A stretch of 64,000 nt of DNA, taken from contig CANMVS010000021.1 in the NCBI GenBank assembly GCA_947501445.1, positions 1 to 64,000 of the forward strand. Reading direction: 5' to 3'. This document shows, in pieces, positions 7,740 to 18,015 of this stretch. Every line of letters starts with the position of its first letter. Position 1 is the stretch's first letter. This DNA comes from an uncultured Rhizobiaceae group bacterium. GTDB taxonomy: Bacteria > Pseudomonadota > Alphaproteobacteria > Rhizobiales > Rhizobiaceae. The position numbers were made by a program, and so were the translations under genes. The notes under the pieces are model-generated. The model saw nothing but the letters and a program-made list of their open reading frames with translations. It was not told the DNA's origin and did not search any database.

Positions 7740-10409
7740 ATGCAAACGAGCAATCCAGTGGTGTTCGGCAGTCATTTTCTGTTGAACCTGAGGATTCCCG
7801 GATTTTTGAAGCGTCCCTTGCGGATTTTGCTGGCACTATTTCTGTTGTGTGTGCTGGCGATGGCCGTCGCGGCACTGGCAACCTGGAATATTGCCGATCC
7901 AAGTTTCAGTTATGCAACGGCCAATGCCCCTTCCAATGCGTTGGGCTTCACCGGCGCTGCCTTTGCCGACGCAACGATGCAGTTTTTTGGCCTTTCAGGA
8001 ATTTTGGCCCTTCTGCCACTGGTGATGTGGAGTGTCAGCCTGTTTCGCAATCGACCGGTTGATCGTATTGTTGCGCGTATGGCGGCATGGTTTTGCGGCA
8101 GCGTCCTCATGGCCTCGGTTTTTGCCTGCGTACCAGCACCGGACCGTTGGCCTCTGCCGACCGGGCTTGGCGGCGTATTTGGCGACATGATACTCAAAAT
8201 GCCGGCGGTTCTGATTGGCGATTACCCCTCGGGCATACTCGCTGTCGTACTGGGCGCGGCGCTGGCCATTCCAGCCGTATGGCTGATGCTCTTTGGTGCC
8301 TTGCTTGTTGCTGCACCCGAATATGAGTTGCAGGCCGACAAACGCGCGCCGGCAAGACGCGCTGCTGTTGAACCTGATGAGGCAGAGGATGATGAGCAGG
8401 AACGTGCCAGTACCGGCATGGTTTTCCTGGGCGCCCTCACCCACATGTGGTTTACGGCACGCGCACATTTCAGACGCCTGACCGGACGTGCACCTGATCA
8501 ATGGGCCTCAGGGCCGGACGAACCCTATGATTTCAATCAGGATGAATTCACCGGATTGAATGGGGATGCCGATTTTGCAGCAAACCCCGATTTCAACCCC
8601 GATGCAGACCACCCTGGTCACGGGCGCCATAACACCAATGAACGGATTGAACCGGCATTTGCGGCTGCAGATGATAGACAGGCGCCGCGTCAGCGTGTTG
8701 CCGATGATGATCTGCCGCCCTTTGACATGGGCAATGATCACGAGGATGACGCCGCCGCCGACTGGGCGCCGCAACCGGCACCGGCCCGTCGTGCAGCAGA
8801 GCCGGAAGGTCCGCGGGTTGTGGCACCGGTTAAACGTCCCGTTCCCGGCGCCCGAGTGCAACGCGAGGCACAATCATCAATGATCAGGAGCAAGGGGTTT
8901 GAACTGCCTCCCCTGCATCTGCTGTCCGCGCCGAAGAATGTCGTCAAGGATCCCTCTTTGTCAGCAGATGCCCTGGAGCAGAATGCAAGAATGCTTGAAG
9001 GTGTTCTGGAAGACTTTGGCGTGCGCGGCGAAATTATCCAGGTACGCCCGGGCCCGGTGGTCACATTGTACGAACTTGAGCCGGCACCGGGAATCAAATC
9101 GTCAAGGGTTATCGGCCTGGCAGATGACATCGCCCGCTCAATGAGTGCCATTGCTGCCCGTGTTGCTGTTGTTCCCGGGCGCAACGCCATTGGTGTTGAA
9201 CTGCCGAACCAGGGTCGGGAAACCGTCTATCTGCAGGAATTGCTGTCCAGCCGGGATTTTGAATCCAGCAAGGCGAAACTCGCCCTGTCGCTCGGCAAAA
9301 CGATTGGCGGTGGATCGGTTATCGCCGATCTTGCCAAAATGCCCCATCTGCTCGTTGCCGGAACGACCGGTTCGGGTAAATCAGTGGCCATCAACACGAT
9401 GATCCTGTCGCTGGTCTATCGCATGCCACCGGAAAAATGCCGCTTGATCATGATCGACCCGAAAATGCTGGAACTGTCTGTCTACGACGGCATTCCACAT
9501 TTGTTGACGCCGGTTGTTACGGACCCCAAGAAGGCGGTTGTTGCCCTCAAATGGACAGTGCGGGAGATGGAAGACCGCTATAAAAAAATGTCCAAGATCG
9601 GTGTGCGCAACATTGATGGTTTCAATAGTCGCATCGAGCAGGCCAGCAAAAAAGGCGAAGCGATTACCCGCACAGTGCAGACCGGGTTTGATCGCGATAC
9701 CGGTGAGGCTGTTTATGAAACCGAAGAGTTTGATCTGAGCCCAATGCCCTATATCGTCGTTATTATTGACGAGATGGCCGACCTGATGATGGTCGCCGGC
9801 AAGGATATTGAAGGCGCGGTACAGCGTCTGGCGCAGATGGCGCGTGCTGCAGGCATTCATGTGATCATGGCGACGCAGCGCCCGTCGGTTGATGTTATTA
9901 CCGGCACAATCAAGGCCAACTTTCCAACCAGGATATCCTTTCAGGTGACCTCCAAGATCGATTCGCGAACCATTCTGGGCGAAATGGGTGCCGAGCAGCT
10001 GCTGGGCATGGGTGACATGCTCTATATGGCTGGTGGCGGTCGTATCCAGCGTGTTCATGGACCCTTTGTTGCCGATGATGAGGTTGAAGAGATCGTCGCC
10101 TTTTTGAAAACGCAGGGTGTGCCCGAATATCTGGATGCCATTACCGAAGACGATGATGAGGATGGCGGTAGCGAGGGTGGCGGATCAGCCGGAAACCTGG
10201 GTGATTCGGATGACCCCTACGACCAGGCCGTGGCCGTGGTCCTGCGGGATGGCAAAGCCTCGACATCCTATATACAACGCCGGTTGGGCATTGGTTATAA
10301 CCGTGCCGCTTCCCTGATCGAGCGGATGGAAGAAGAAGGTGTCATTGGCCCGGCCAATCATGCCGGCAAGCGTGAAATCCTTGTTCCGACGGAAGAAGAT
10401 GTGTTGTAG
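7740..10409 (+). CDS. ftsK: DNA translocase FtsK
   Basis: Septal double-stranded DNA pump that clears and resolves chromosomes at division, 889 residues. The N-terminus has four predicted membrane spans (residues ~25-200). A long acidic, Pro/Ala-rich linker (~200-380) follows, then the motor domain with Walker A GTTGSGKS near residue 541, Walker [11 protein letters not shown] near 675, and [13 protein letters not shown]. The C-terminal gamma winged helix ([20 protein letters not shown]) binds the KOPS polarity sequences. GGAGTG lies just before the ATG. Encoded directly upstream of lolA. Confidence 0.95.
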   Translation: MQTSNPVVFGSHFLLNLRIPGFLKRPLRILLALFLLCVLAMAVAALATWNIADPSFSYATANAPSNALGFTGAAFADATMQFFGLSGILALLPLVMWSVSLFRNRPVDRIVARMAAWFCGSVLMASVFACVPAPDRWPLPTGLGGVFGDMILKMPAVLIGDYPSGILAVVLGAALAIPAVWLMLFGALLVAAPEYELQADKRAPARRAAVEPDEAEDDEQERASTGMVFLGALTHMWFTARAHFRRLTGRAPDQWASGPDEPYDFNQDEFTGLNGDADFAANPDFNPDADHPGHGRHNTNERIEPAFAAADDRQAPRQRVADDDLPPFDMGNDHEDDAAADWAPQPAPARRAAEPEGPRVVAPVKRPVPGARVQREAQSSMIRSKGFELPPLHLLSAPKNVVKDPSLSADALEQNARMLEGVLEDFGVRGEIIQVRPGPVVTLYELEPAPGIKSSRVIGLADDIARSMSAIAARVAVVPGRNAIGVELPNQGRETVYLQELLSSRDFESSKAKLALSLGKTIGGGSVIADLAKMPHLLVAGTTGSGKSVAINTMILSLVYRMPPEKCRLIMIDPKMLELSVYDGIPHLLTPVVTDPKKAVVALKWTVREMEDRYKKMSKIGVRNIDGFNSRIEQASKKGEAITRTVQTGFDRDTGEAVYETEEFDLSPMPYIVVIIDEMADLMMVAGKDIEGAVQRLAQMARAAGIHVIMATQRPSVDVITGTIKANFPTRISFQVTSKIDSRTILGEMGAEQLLGMGDMLYMAGGGRIQRVHGPFVADDEVEEIVAFLKTQGVPEYLDAITEDDDEDGGSEGGGSAGNLGDSDDPYDQAVAVVLRDGKASTSYIQRRLGIGYNRAASLIERMEEEGVIGPANHAGKREILVPTEEDVL

Positions 10410-10555
10410 GATGGCGCAAAGTAGACACGTGGGCCGTAAGCCCGGCGATTTTGCCCGATTATGATTGCATGGCCGGGATGCGACGAAATGCACAGGCGGT
10501 GCCACACTGGTGCCGCAGTTGATATCCAAATATCGCTGGCCATCAGGAGATGCCA

Positions 10556-11221
10556 ATGACTACGAAAAATTCACCGGCTCTGGCCGAATTGAAAACACGC
10601 CGCTCAGCCCTGCGCACAATTTGTGCTGCGGGAATGACCGGAATGTTTTTGACCATGGGTGTTGCTGCCGGACAGGCCAATGATGAGACGGCGCAGAAAA
10701 TCGCCAATCATTTTTCATCGGTCAAATCCATGACCGGTGAGTTTGTCCAGTTTGGTCCCACGGGCCAGCAGATTGGCGGCAAGTTCTTTATTGAACGGCC
10801 TGGCAAATTGCGTTTCAACTATGAAGAACCCTCACCCGTACGCGTCATTGCAGATGGCAAATCGGTGGTGATCGGAAACCGAAAATTGCGCACCTGGGAT
10901 ATTTACCCACTCTCCAAAACACCTTTGAGAATGCTGCTGTCAGAACAGATTGATCTGAAAAGCAAGATGGTCAAGTCGGTTTCAGTCGAACCGGACCTGA
11001 CAACAATTGTTCTGGGTGACCGCTCGGTTTTTGGCCGTTCAACGATTACCATGATGTTTGATTCCAAGGATTTTGAGCTGCGCCAGTGGACCATCACCGA
11101 TGCGCAGGGCAAAGATACGACTGTGATGATCTTCAACGTTCAAAATGATGTCAAATTTGCCAAGAATGTCTTCAAGGTACCCTACGATCAGGTGCACGCG
11201 TCCCGCGATATTGATCGTTAG
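10556..11221 (+). CDS. lolA: LolA-family outer-membrane lipoprotein carrier
   Basis: Periplasmic chaperone that ferries lipoproteins from LolCDE to the outer membrane, 221 residues from ATG 10556. A longer-than-usual N-region is followed by a hydrophobic signal (AAGMTGMFLTMGVAAGQA), then the LolA fold with MTGEFVQ and the GKFFIERPGKLRFNYEEP hallmark. An ATG six bases earlier directly abuts the AGGAG ribosome site and is too close to use, so 10556 is chosen. The ftsK-lolA order is common in Rhizobiales. Confidence 0.88.
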   Translation: MTTKNSPALAELKTRRSALRTICAAGMTGMFLTMGVAAGQANDETAQKIANHFSSVKSMTGEFVQFGPTGQQIGGKFFIERPGKLRFNYEEPSPVRVIADGKSVVIGNRKLRTWDIYPLSKTPLRMLLSEQIDLKSKMVKSVSVEPDLTTIVLGDRSVFGRSTITMMFDSKDFELRQWTITDAQGKDTTVMIFNVQNDVKFAKNVFKVPYDQVHASRDIDR

Positions 11222-11365
11222 ATCCACCAGGCGGTAGACAGACCGGCGTCATCCGGCAAATAAACTGTGATATCTGCATCTGTGCGCCGCATCGGCGCAT
11301 GTATCTTTGCACCTGCCGCGCTATCGTCACCGCATTGATTCGACGCAATGGCGAGGGAGACGGCT

Positions 11366-12175
11366 GTGGGTTTTACGGTTGCAACGTGGAATATTAATTC
11401 GGTGCGCTTGCGCCTGCCACTGGTGGCTTCACTGCTGGAGGCGTATCAGCCCGATGTTCTTTGCCTGCAGGAAACCAAATGTCCAAACGGATCTTTTCCG
11501 GAATCGGATCTGAAAAAGCTCGGCTACAAGCACATCGCGTTTCATGGACAAAAGGGTTATCACGGCGTAGCTATAATCTCCCGTGTGCCGCTGCGTGATG
11601 TTGAGCGTCGCGATTTTTGTAATATGGGCGACACACGCCATATTTCGGCAATTGCACAAGCAGGTGATCGCTCCATACGTATTCACAATTTCTATGTGCC
11701 AGCGGGCGGCGATGAGCCCGACCGTGAGGTGAACAGGAAATTCGCCCATAAGCTGGATTTTCTGGAGGAAATGAAAGACCTGCATGCGGAGGCGGAAAGT
11801 GATGACGGGGTTTCCTCCATTCTGGTTGGTGATCTGAATATTGCACCGCTGGAAACCGATGTGTGGTCCCACAAGAAACTGCTGAAGGTTGTCAGCCATA
11901 CTCCGATAGAAACCGATGGGCTGAATGAGGTCCAGGCAAAGGGTGGCTGGGTGGACCTGATGCGCCAGCATATTCCACCGGAAGAGAAAATCTTTACATG
12001 GTGGAGTTACAGGGCCCGCGAGTGGGATACCGCAGACAAGGGTCGAAGGCTTGACCACATCTGGTCATCGGCTGATCTGTCACCATCGCTGGATGATATT
12101 ACGGTCCTGCGTGAAGCCCGCGGCTGGGAACGCCCTTCCGACCATGTGCCGGTTTTTGCACGGTTTGCTTTTTAG
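11366..12175 (+). CDS. xthA: Exodeoxyribonuclease III / AP endonuclease
   Basis: Base-excision repair enzyme of the exonuclease III family, 269 residues. Catalytic motifs are visible: the metal ligand in LCLQETK, the catalytic Tyr region VPAGGDEPD, GDLNIAP, and the C-terminal SDHVPV. The start is ambiguous. ATG 11348 is in frame, but the ribosome-site-like GAGGGAG lies after it and eight bases before GTG 11366, and GTG 11366 gives the standard N-terminus FTVATWNINSV. GTG is therefore preferred. Convergent with the downstream GlxA-type regulator. Confidence 0.92.
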   Translation: MGFTVATWNINSVRLRLPLVASLLEAYQPDVLCLQETKCPNGSFPESDLKKLGYKHIAFHGQKGYHGVAIISRVPLRDVERRDFCNMGDTRHISAIAQAGDRSIRIHNFYVPAGGDEPDREVNRKFAHKLDFLEEMKDLHAEAESDDGVSSILVGDLNIAPLETDVWSHKKLLKVVSHTPIETDGLNEVQAKGGWVDLMRQHIPPEEKIFTWWSYRAREWDTADKGRRLDHIWSSADLSPSLDDITVLREARGWERPSDHVPVFARFAF

Positions 12176-12234
12176 CCCGAACCTGTTTGGACACATTATT
12201 CTGTCGAGGGTGGGGTTTTATCGATGCTTGAAAC

Positions 12235-13248
12235 CTATCGCCGTTTGGCAAGACGTTGTTCCCGGTAACTGCGCGGTGATTCTTCAAATTTGTTCTTGAA
12301 CCATCTGGAGAAATGGCTGCTGTCGGAAAAGCCGCATTCAAAAGCGATTTGAGTAATTGTGCGTTTTGAGTTCATCAGTCGCCATCGTGCATGCTGCAGC
12401 CGCATGTCACGCCACACCTCCTGTGGGGTTGCCTTGGCGTGTTGCAAAAATACACGATTGAGTTGGCGCACTGTGGATCCAAGCATTTGTGCCAGTTTCT
12501 CCGTCGTGTCCGGTTCACGCAGTTTTTGGCGCATGATCTTCACGGCTTGCTCCACACGCCAGTTTCCGCACTCTTCAAGATCCTGAAATGGCAGCCGACC
12601 GACTTCGTGTGCTGATCTGTGTTCATCCACCACAAGAGCAGTCAACCCTTTCATTCCGCGCGACCTGCCGCAATGTTCGATCAGAATCTCGACAGCAAGA
12701 TCAATGGCGGCCGTTCCACCCGGGCAGGTCACAATACCGCCATCGCTGACATAGAGTTCGTTTTCAATGGGTATGACGCCAGGGAACATTTCCTGGAACT
12801 CTAGTCTGTGATGGGCATGAATTGCCGCACGTCTACCCTCAAGTAATCCAGCCTTGGCGATGGCAAAACTACCGATGCAAAGGCCAACCAGCTTCACGCC
12901 CTTCGCGTGTTGGCGTCTCAGGAATTCAAATGTATCCTGATGAATTCCTTCCAGTTGATTGATCAAGCCTCCAACCACCACGATGTAATCATATTCCCCG
13001 GCATCCCGGTAGGTTTTCCAAGGCAATATCGACAATCCGGAGCTGGACGTTACGGGTTTAAGGTCATGTGACAATACTTCCCAATTGCAAAAGATCTGCC
13101 TACTGCGATCTGCCTCATCCGAGGAATGTCGCACCGCGTCGATGAAGCCTGCGAGTGGCAGGATTGTAAAAGCTGGAGTCAGAATAAAGGCAAATCTGAC
13201 ATCAGGATCAATTTCACCCAGCACCGTTGATTCAGCCAAATCCATCAT
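12235..13248 (-). CDS. GlxA-type AraC-family transcriptional regulator
   Basis: Two-domain regulator of 337 residues. The N-terminal DJ-1/PfpI (class I amidotransferase-like) domain has the nucleophile-elbow-like GLCIGSFAIAKAG. The C-terminal AraC domain has two helix-turn-helices (TEKLAQMLGSTVRQLNRVF and TQIAFECGFSDSSHFSRWF). Related proteins control arginine, carnitine or glycine-betaine catabolism. It is divergent from the racemase/TRAP/aspartase operon across only 90 bp, which strongly suggests it is that operon's substrate-responsive regulator. The inducer is unknown. Confidence 0.9.
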   Translation of the reverse strand: MMDLAESTVLGEIDPDVRFAFILTPAFTILPLAGFIDAVRHSSDEADRSRQIFCNWEVLSHDLKPVTSSSGLSILPWKTYRDAGEYDYIVVVGGLINQLEGIHQDTFEFLRRQHAKGVKLVGLCIGSFAIAKAGLLEGRRAAIHAHHRLEFQEMFPGVIPIENELYVSDGGIVTCPGGTAAIDLAVEILIEHCGRSRGMKGLTALVVDEHRSAHEVGRLPFQDLEECGNWRVEQAVKIMRQKLREPDTTEKLAQMLGSTVRQLNRVFLQHAKATPQEVWRDMRLQHARWRLMNSKRTITQIAFECGFSDSSHFSRWFKNKFEESPRSYREQRLAKRR

Positions 13249-13338
13249 TGCTTCACCAACCTCTTGTTAAATGTCCTATTTGTTCTATCAACAGTCTGCC
13301 ACGTCCCTCATTTTCATGCAAAGCGATAAGGAGAAAAC

Positions 13339-14394
13339 ATGCGCTGGAACCGCACAGTGACCGTCATCGGTGCGCACGCCGAAGGTGAAGTTGGCAGAGT
13401 TATTACCGGGGGGGTTTTGGACGTGCCTGGTCGCACGACACTGGAAAAATTGAGCTATCTTCGACAAAATGACAATTTGCGCAAGTTCGTAAATCAGGAG
13501 CCGCGGGGGTGCGCACAAATGACGACAAACCTTCTGCTACCGGCCAGTGACCCTGCCGCTGATGCTGCTTTCATCCCGATGCAGGCTGACGGAACACATG
13601 CCATGTCAGGATCGAACGCCATGTGCGTAACGACTGTCCTTTTGGAAACCGGCATATTGCCAATGCTGGAACCTGAAACAACTGTTGTTCTGGACACTGC
13701 AGCAGGGTTGGTGAAGGCTGTGGCGTCGTGCCAGGACGGCCGGGTAAATAAAGTTTCTCTCGAATTCTTCCCCGCTTATGCTGAACACCTGGATGCCATA
13801 CTGGAGGTTGAGGGGCTGGGCACGATTTCGGTCGATGTTGCTTTTGGGGGCGTTCATTATGTATTGCCAGCTGTGGAACAACTGGGATTTAGAATAGGAC
13901 CTGATGTTGCACAGGACATGGTCAAACTGGGCAATGAAATAAAGCAGGCCGCGCAAGAGCAGCTCACCGTGCGACATCCCGAGATAGCAGAATTCAACTC
14001 CATCGAATTTCTGATGTTTACAGACCATGTAAATGCCCGTGAGAACATTTATCGCAATGCGACCATTATGCCCCCTGGTCGCATAGACAGGTCTCCGTGT
14101 GGTACAGGAACCGCCGCCCGGCTTGCCGTTATGCATGCAAGGGGACAGGCCAGCGTTGGTGACGTTTTCGATATGCGATCAACGATCAATTCAAGCTTTG
14201 AAGCTTCGATTCTGGGTGAAACGACCGTTGGAGACGTGCCGGCTGTTTTGCCGGGTATCTCCGGCAGAGCATGGATTTATGCCACAATGCAATTGGGTTC
14301 CGACCCCACTGATCCCTATCAGCTTGGCTATACGATGGCAGACACCTGGGGCACGGGAATTGAGCACATAATACCCGGGACAAGCTCTTCGTAA
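13339..14394 (+). CDS. Proline racemase-family protein (Ser/Cys active-site type)
   Basis: Member of the proline racemase / hydroxyproline epimerase / trans-3-hydroxyproline dehydratase superfamily, 351 residues. The two catalytic positions are Ser90 in HAMSGSNAMC and Cys254 in DRSPCGTGT. The classical racemase and epimerase have Cys at both; the dehydratases have Thr at the second. The Ser/Cys pair alone does not fix the reaction. It is the first gene of a tight operon with a TRAP transporter, an asparaginase-like protein and an aspartase, so an amino-acid substrate of the aspartate group is possible. AAGGAG precedes the ATG. Confidence 0.82.
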   Translation: MRWNRTVTVIGAHAEGEVGRVITGGVLDVPGRTTLEKLSYLRQNDNLRKFVNQEPRGCAQMTTNLLLPASDPAADAAFIPMQADGTHAMSGSNAMCVTTVLLETGILPMLEPETTVVLDTAAGLVKAVASCQDGRVNKVSLEFFPAYAEHLDAILEVEGLGTISVDVAFGGVHYVLPAVEQLGFRIGPDVAQDMVKLGNEIKQAAQEQLTVRHPEIAEFNSIEFLMFTDHVNARENIYRNATIMPPGRIDRSPCGTGTAARLAVMHARGQASVGDVFDMRSTINSSFEASILGETTVGDVPAVLPGISGRAWIYATMQLGSDPTDPYQLGYTMADTWGTGIEHIIPGTSSS

Positions 14395-14607
14395 GTCTTG
14401 ATGGTGATAGCCTGGCCAGTGTGCCAGCCGACATCTTGTCAGGTCGATCCAGCAAAATACCAACCCTGAACGGGAGAAATTGGTCTGCCCTGTTATCAAA
14501 ATAGGCCATGCTGTTCATTTTTGGCGGCGATTGCGTTTCTATTCTGAATAATGCCAACGGTCCTGATGTCACTGACACAAGGATCAGGTTTAACAGGAGG
14601 ACCTCGC

Positions 14608-15630
14608 ATGTCATACTACATTAATCGCAGGTCGGTGCTTGGCGCCGCCGCAGCATTAACCCTCGGCTTTGCAACATTTGCCGCATCGGCGGCCGAAACG
14701 ACACTTCGCCTGTCGCATCTGTCTCCACCAGATTCGGATATGCATGCCTGGGCAAATAAATTTGCCGAGCGTGTGGCCGTGGAAACCGACGGTCGCGTCG
14801 AAATACGCCTGTTCCCGGCAAGTCAGCTTGGCGATTGGGAAGAAGTCTATGAGCTGCTGAGTCAGGGCTCGGTTGATCTGGCAATTCAATCGGTTTCAAC
14901 AAAATTTGACTCCCGGTTGGCGTTAACGTGGTTTCCATACACCGCTGTTGATTACGACAGTGCAAAGGAAGCATGGAATACCGGTGGATTTCTTTTCAAT
15001 ATCGTGGACGATCTTGTGGAACCACAGCAGATCAAGGCTTTGGCACCCTATGCCTTCGGCCTGGGTGGCGTTGCCGTGGGCCAACCTGTGGAAGATCCCA
15101 AAAACCCCGATGCAGATCATAGTGACCTGAAGATTCGCGTATGGCCATCGGGTGTCGGCACCCACAAACCACTGCTTGAGCGGCTGGGTTACTCAACCAC
15201 GACGATGCCATGGGCGGAACTTTATACCGGTGTACAGACCGGTGTGATCGACGGTATGGTCGGCGGTGTTCCGGAGAACGCTGTTCGTGACTGGAACGGT
15301 GTTGTGGACACCTGGTTGCAACTCAATGACCATTTTGAAATCAACTGGCTATTGGGTTCGGCACTCACGATGGAAAATCTGTCCGAAGAAGATGCAGCTG
15401 CAATCTCCAAGGTTGCAACTGAGCTTGCAACAGAGCGTTTTGATGCCGTCGAAGCAGCTGACAACCGCTACCTTCAGCAGTTGCGGGATTCCGGTGTGAC
15501 TGTTGTGACCTATTCGAAGGATGAAATCGAAGCTATGGCCGCTGCGGTTCGCGCGGATGCCTGGCCCCTGATGAAACCTGAGATTGGCAATGAGCTTTAT
15601 GAGCTGATCCAAGATCATTACGGGAACTAA
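14608..15630 (+). CDS. dctP: TRAP transporter solute-binding protein (DctP family)
   Basis: Periplasmic binding protein of a tripartite ATP-independent transporter, 340 residues. The N-terminus has an Arg-Arg signal peptide (INRRSVLGAAAALTLGF) ending at ASAAE, with a Tat-like look. The mature part shows the DctP signatures SQLGDWEEVYELLSQGSVDL and, around residue 180, LKIRVWPSG, whose Arg usually clamps the substrate carboxylate. AGGAGG is seven bases before ATG 14608; the 19 extra upstream codons lack a ribosome site. The ligand is probably a carboxylate; its identity is unknown. Confidence 0.9.
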   Translation: MSYYINRRSVLGAAAALTLGFATFAASAAETTLRLSHLSPPDSDMHAWANKFAERVAVETDGRVEIRLFPASQLGDWEEVYELLSQGSVDLAIQSVSTKFDSRLALTWFPYTAVDYDSAKEAWNTGGFLFNIVDDLVEPQQIKALAPYAFGLGGVAVGQPVEDPKNPDADHSDLKIRVWPSGVGTHKPLLERLGYSTTTMPWAELYTGVQTGVIDGMVGGVPENAVRDWNGVVDTWLQLNDHFEINWLLGSALTMENLSEEDAAAISKVATELATERFDAVEAADNRYLQQLRDSGVTVVTYSKDEIEAMAAAVRADAWPLMKPEIGNELYELIQDHYGN

Positions 15631-15696
15631 TCCCGCCCCCGGGCAGAGGGGCAGGGCTCGTTCCTGTCCCTCGTTTCGTCTGCAAGGGAGCAGGTC

Positions 15697-16230
15697 ATGC
15701 TTGAAGAACGAAAAACACAAATCCAGCATCCGCTCTGGCAATTCAAGTTGAAAATACAGCGGCTGGTGATGTTCATCACGAGCATCGCATTTACTGCCGC
15801 AGTATTCCTTCAGGTCGTTACACGGTACCTCTTCGACTATTCGTTATTTGGAATAGAGGAGTTTGCGAGCTTTGCCGGTGTCATCATGTATTTCATTGGT
15901 GCTGCCTATGCCACGCATGAGCGCAGCCATATCTCCGCAAGTCTGGTCGATACGATCTTCGGAGAGGGTCGAATAACTGCTGGTGTACACGCGTTCACGC
16001 GCCTTTTGGCCGCAATATTGACGATCTACATTCTGTATTCCCTTTGGGATCTGTTGGTGTTCACCGAAAGAATGGGCACCAGATCAACCGAATTGCGCCT
16101 GCCTATGCTGTGGATTTACGGAACAATGTTTGTTGGGCTGAGCCTGACAGCATTTTACTTCCTGCTCGAATTTTATGACAGCTTGCGTGACACAATCTGG
16201 CACACCCCTGTTGAGGAGGCCGACACATGA
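15697..16230 (+). CDS. dctQ: TRAP transporter small permease (DctQ family)
   Basis: Small inner-membrane subunit, 177 residues with four predicted spans, including FITSIAFTAAVFLQVVTRYL and FASFAGVIMYFIGAAYATHERSH. The RYLFDYSLFGIEEF stretch between spans one and two is typical of DctQ. GGGAG precedes the ATG. The stop overlaps the dctM start by four bases (ATGA), which implies translational coupling. Confidence 0.88.
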   Translation: MLEERKTQIQHPLWQFKLKIQRLVMFITSIAFTAAVFLQVVTRYLFDYSLFGIEEFASFAGVIMYFIGAAYATHERSHISASLVDTIFGEGRITAGVHAFTRLLAAILTIYILYSLWDLLVFTERMGTRSTELRLPMLWIYGTMFVGLSLTAFYFLLEFYDSLRDTIWHTPVEEADT

Positions 16231-17531
16231 GTACGTTGATCCTGCTGGATGTGGCTCTCCTTGTGACATTGATGATTCTAGGCGTACCCGTGGCAATGAC
16301 CTTCGTGGCTGCAGCGGCTTTCCTGGTGATTTTTGGTGACTACAACTCCACCACTTTCCTTATCACGTCCGGTTATTCCAAAGTGTCTTCAGTCGTCCTG
16401 CTCGCTATCCCGCTGTACATCCTGGCCGGGGGCATCATGACGCAGGGCGGCATAGCCAAGCGCCTGCTGGATCTGGCGGACAGTGTTTTTGGCCATCATC
16501 GGGCCGGTCTGGGTGTTGTTACAGTCGTAACGACGGCGATTTTTGGTGCGATCTCCGGGATGGCTTCATCTGCGGTCGCCGCAATTGGGTCCATCGCGAT
16601 CCCAAGAATGGTCGAACGCGGTTATGACCGTGGCTATGCAACCTCACTTGTCAGCTGCTCAGCAGTGCTGGCGCTGCTGATCCCGCCAAGTGCAACGATG
16701 ATCCTCTATGGTTGGGTAACCGGCACATCTATCGCGGCGTGTTTTCTTGCGCCACTTCTTCCAGCCTTACTGTTGATCGCTCTGTTCTCATTCTGGAATT
16801 CGGTACTCACCAAAAAGATGAACATTGAAGTGGATGAGCCACGGCCATTCAAAGTGCATGTGAAAACTGTTTTTCAAAGGACCAGAGAGGCAGGTTTCGG
16901 ATTGGCGATGCCGCTGATTATCCTCGGGTTCATCTATGGCGGTATCACCACGCCGACGGAAGCCGCGGCCGTTGCAGTTGTTTACGCCTTGCCGGTTGCC
17001 TTTCTTGTTTACCGTGAACTGACATTCAAATCCTTTTACGACGTTGTCTGGAAATCCGCACAAGTGACCGCTGTGCTGATGCTGGTAATCTTCACGGCAA
17101 ATATGTTGGCACGTGTTTTGACGTTGGAGGAAGTGCCCCAGCAGATTTTGGAATCGATGTTGGCAATCTCAAGCAATCCGATTGTGCTTATGTTGCTGGT
17201 CAACGCGTTCTTGCTGTTGATCGGCATGTTCATGGAAGACGTGTCAGGTATCTTGCTGGCAGCACCGCTTCTGTTGCCAGTGGTGACTGAAGCCGGCGTA
17301 CACCCGGTTCATTTCGCTGCAATCATTGGTACCAATCTGGGTATGGGCCTGATTACACCACCGACGGCGCCGATATTGTACTTCGGTACGCTGATTGGGC
17401 AAACCACACTTGCAAAAGTCGTCAAGCCGACTTTGGTCTTCGTATTTCTGGCCTATTTCCCGGTCGTTCTGATCACCACTTTTGTTCCGGCATTGTCTTT
17501 GTGGCTGCCAAGACTGGTGACCGGGCTGTAG
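16227..17531 (+). CDS. dctM: TRAP transporter large permease (DctM family)
   Basis: Sodium-coupled transport subunit, 434 residues with about 12 predicted spans. Recognisable stretches are the first hairpin AIPLYILAGGIMTQGGIAKR, the GAISGMASSAVAAIGSIAIP motif, and the second hairpin LGMGLITPPTAPILYFG. The 4-bp overlap with dctQ and 16 bp to the UspA gene place it in one operon. Confidence 0.92.
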   Translation: MSTLILLDVALLVTLMILGVPVAMTFVAAAAFLVIFGDYNSTTFLITSGYSKVSSVVLLAIPLYILAGGIMTQGGIAKRLLDLADSVFGHHRAGLGVVTVVTTAIFGAISGMASSAVAAIGSIAIPRMVERGYDRGYATSLVSCSAVLALLIPPSATMILYGWVTGTSIAACFLAPLLPALLLIALFSFWNSVLTKKMNIEVDEPRPFKVHVKTVFQRTREAGFGLAMPLIILGFIYGGITTPTEAAAVAVVYALPVAFLVYRELTFKSFYDVVWKSAQVTAVLMLVIFTANMLARVLTLEEVPQQILESMLAISSNPIVLMLLVNAFLLLIGMFMEDVSGILLAAPLLLPVVTEAGVHPVHFAAIIGTNLGMGLITPPTAPILYFGTLIGQTTLAKVVKPTLVFVFLAYFPVVLITTFVPALSLWLPRLVTGL

Positions 17532-17547
17532 AAAAAAGGATTGACCA

Positions 17548-18015
17548 ATGAAACTGCGCCTACTCGTACCCGTTGATGTGGAGGACAAACGCTCCTGGTC
17601 AGATGTATTGCCGCAGTTGCGGCAATACGCCAAGGGCAATGCTGTTGATTTAACGGTCGTGGCTGTTGTACCTGAATTGGGAACAGTAATAGCGCAAGCT
17701 GCGCAGGCCGCTCCCCTTACCTCGTTCTCGCCGACCGAACTGCGGGAAAAAGCGCTCAGTGTCGCCGCCGAACGCCTGTCCAACATTGTCAGCACTGATG
17801 AATTTGGAAAGATTCACCGGGTTGTTCGTTCAGGCTCCATATATTCTGAAATTCTGAATACCGCCGAAGAATTATCATCCGATCTTATTGTCGTGATGTC
17901 CCATATTCCCGACCTTGGTGATTATCTATTGGGACCGAACGCAGCGAAGATTGTTCGCCACGCAAGGTGTTCTGTACTCGTCGTTCGACCGGAATTGGCT
18001 GGTATCAAAAATTGA
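17548..18015 (+). CDS. UspA-family universal stress protein associated with TRAP transporter
   Basis: Cytoplasmic nucleotide-binding protein of 155 residues with the UspA beta-strand start KLRLLVPVDV and the ATP-site motif GPNAAKIVRHARCSVLVV near the C-terminus. UspA proteins encoded with TRAP permeases occur elsewhere (for example TeaD with the ectoine transporter TeaABC), where they modulate transport activity. A comparable role here is inferred from position. Its TGA stop overlaps the next gene's TTG start. Confidence 0.88.
   Translation: MKLRLLVPVDVEDKRSWSDVLPQLRQYAKGNAVDLTVVAVVPELGTVIAQAAQAAPLTSFSPTELREKALSVAAERLSNIVSTDEFGKIHRVVRSGSIYSEILNTAEELSSDLIVVMSHIPDLGDYLLGPNAAKIVRHARCSVLVVRPELAGIKN

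Noticed and set aside
9381-10058. A 225-codon leftward frame opposite ftsK
   Set aside because: It lies fully inside the conserved motor domain of ftsK, which has clear motifs on the other strand; it is a shadow frame.
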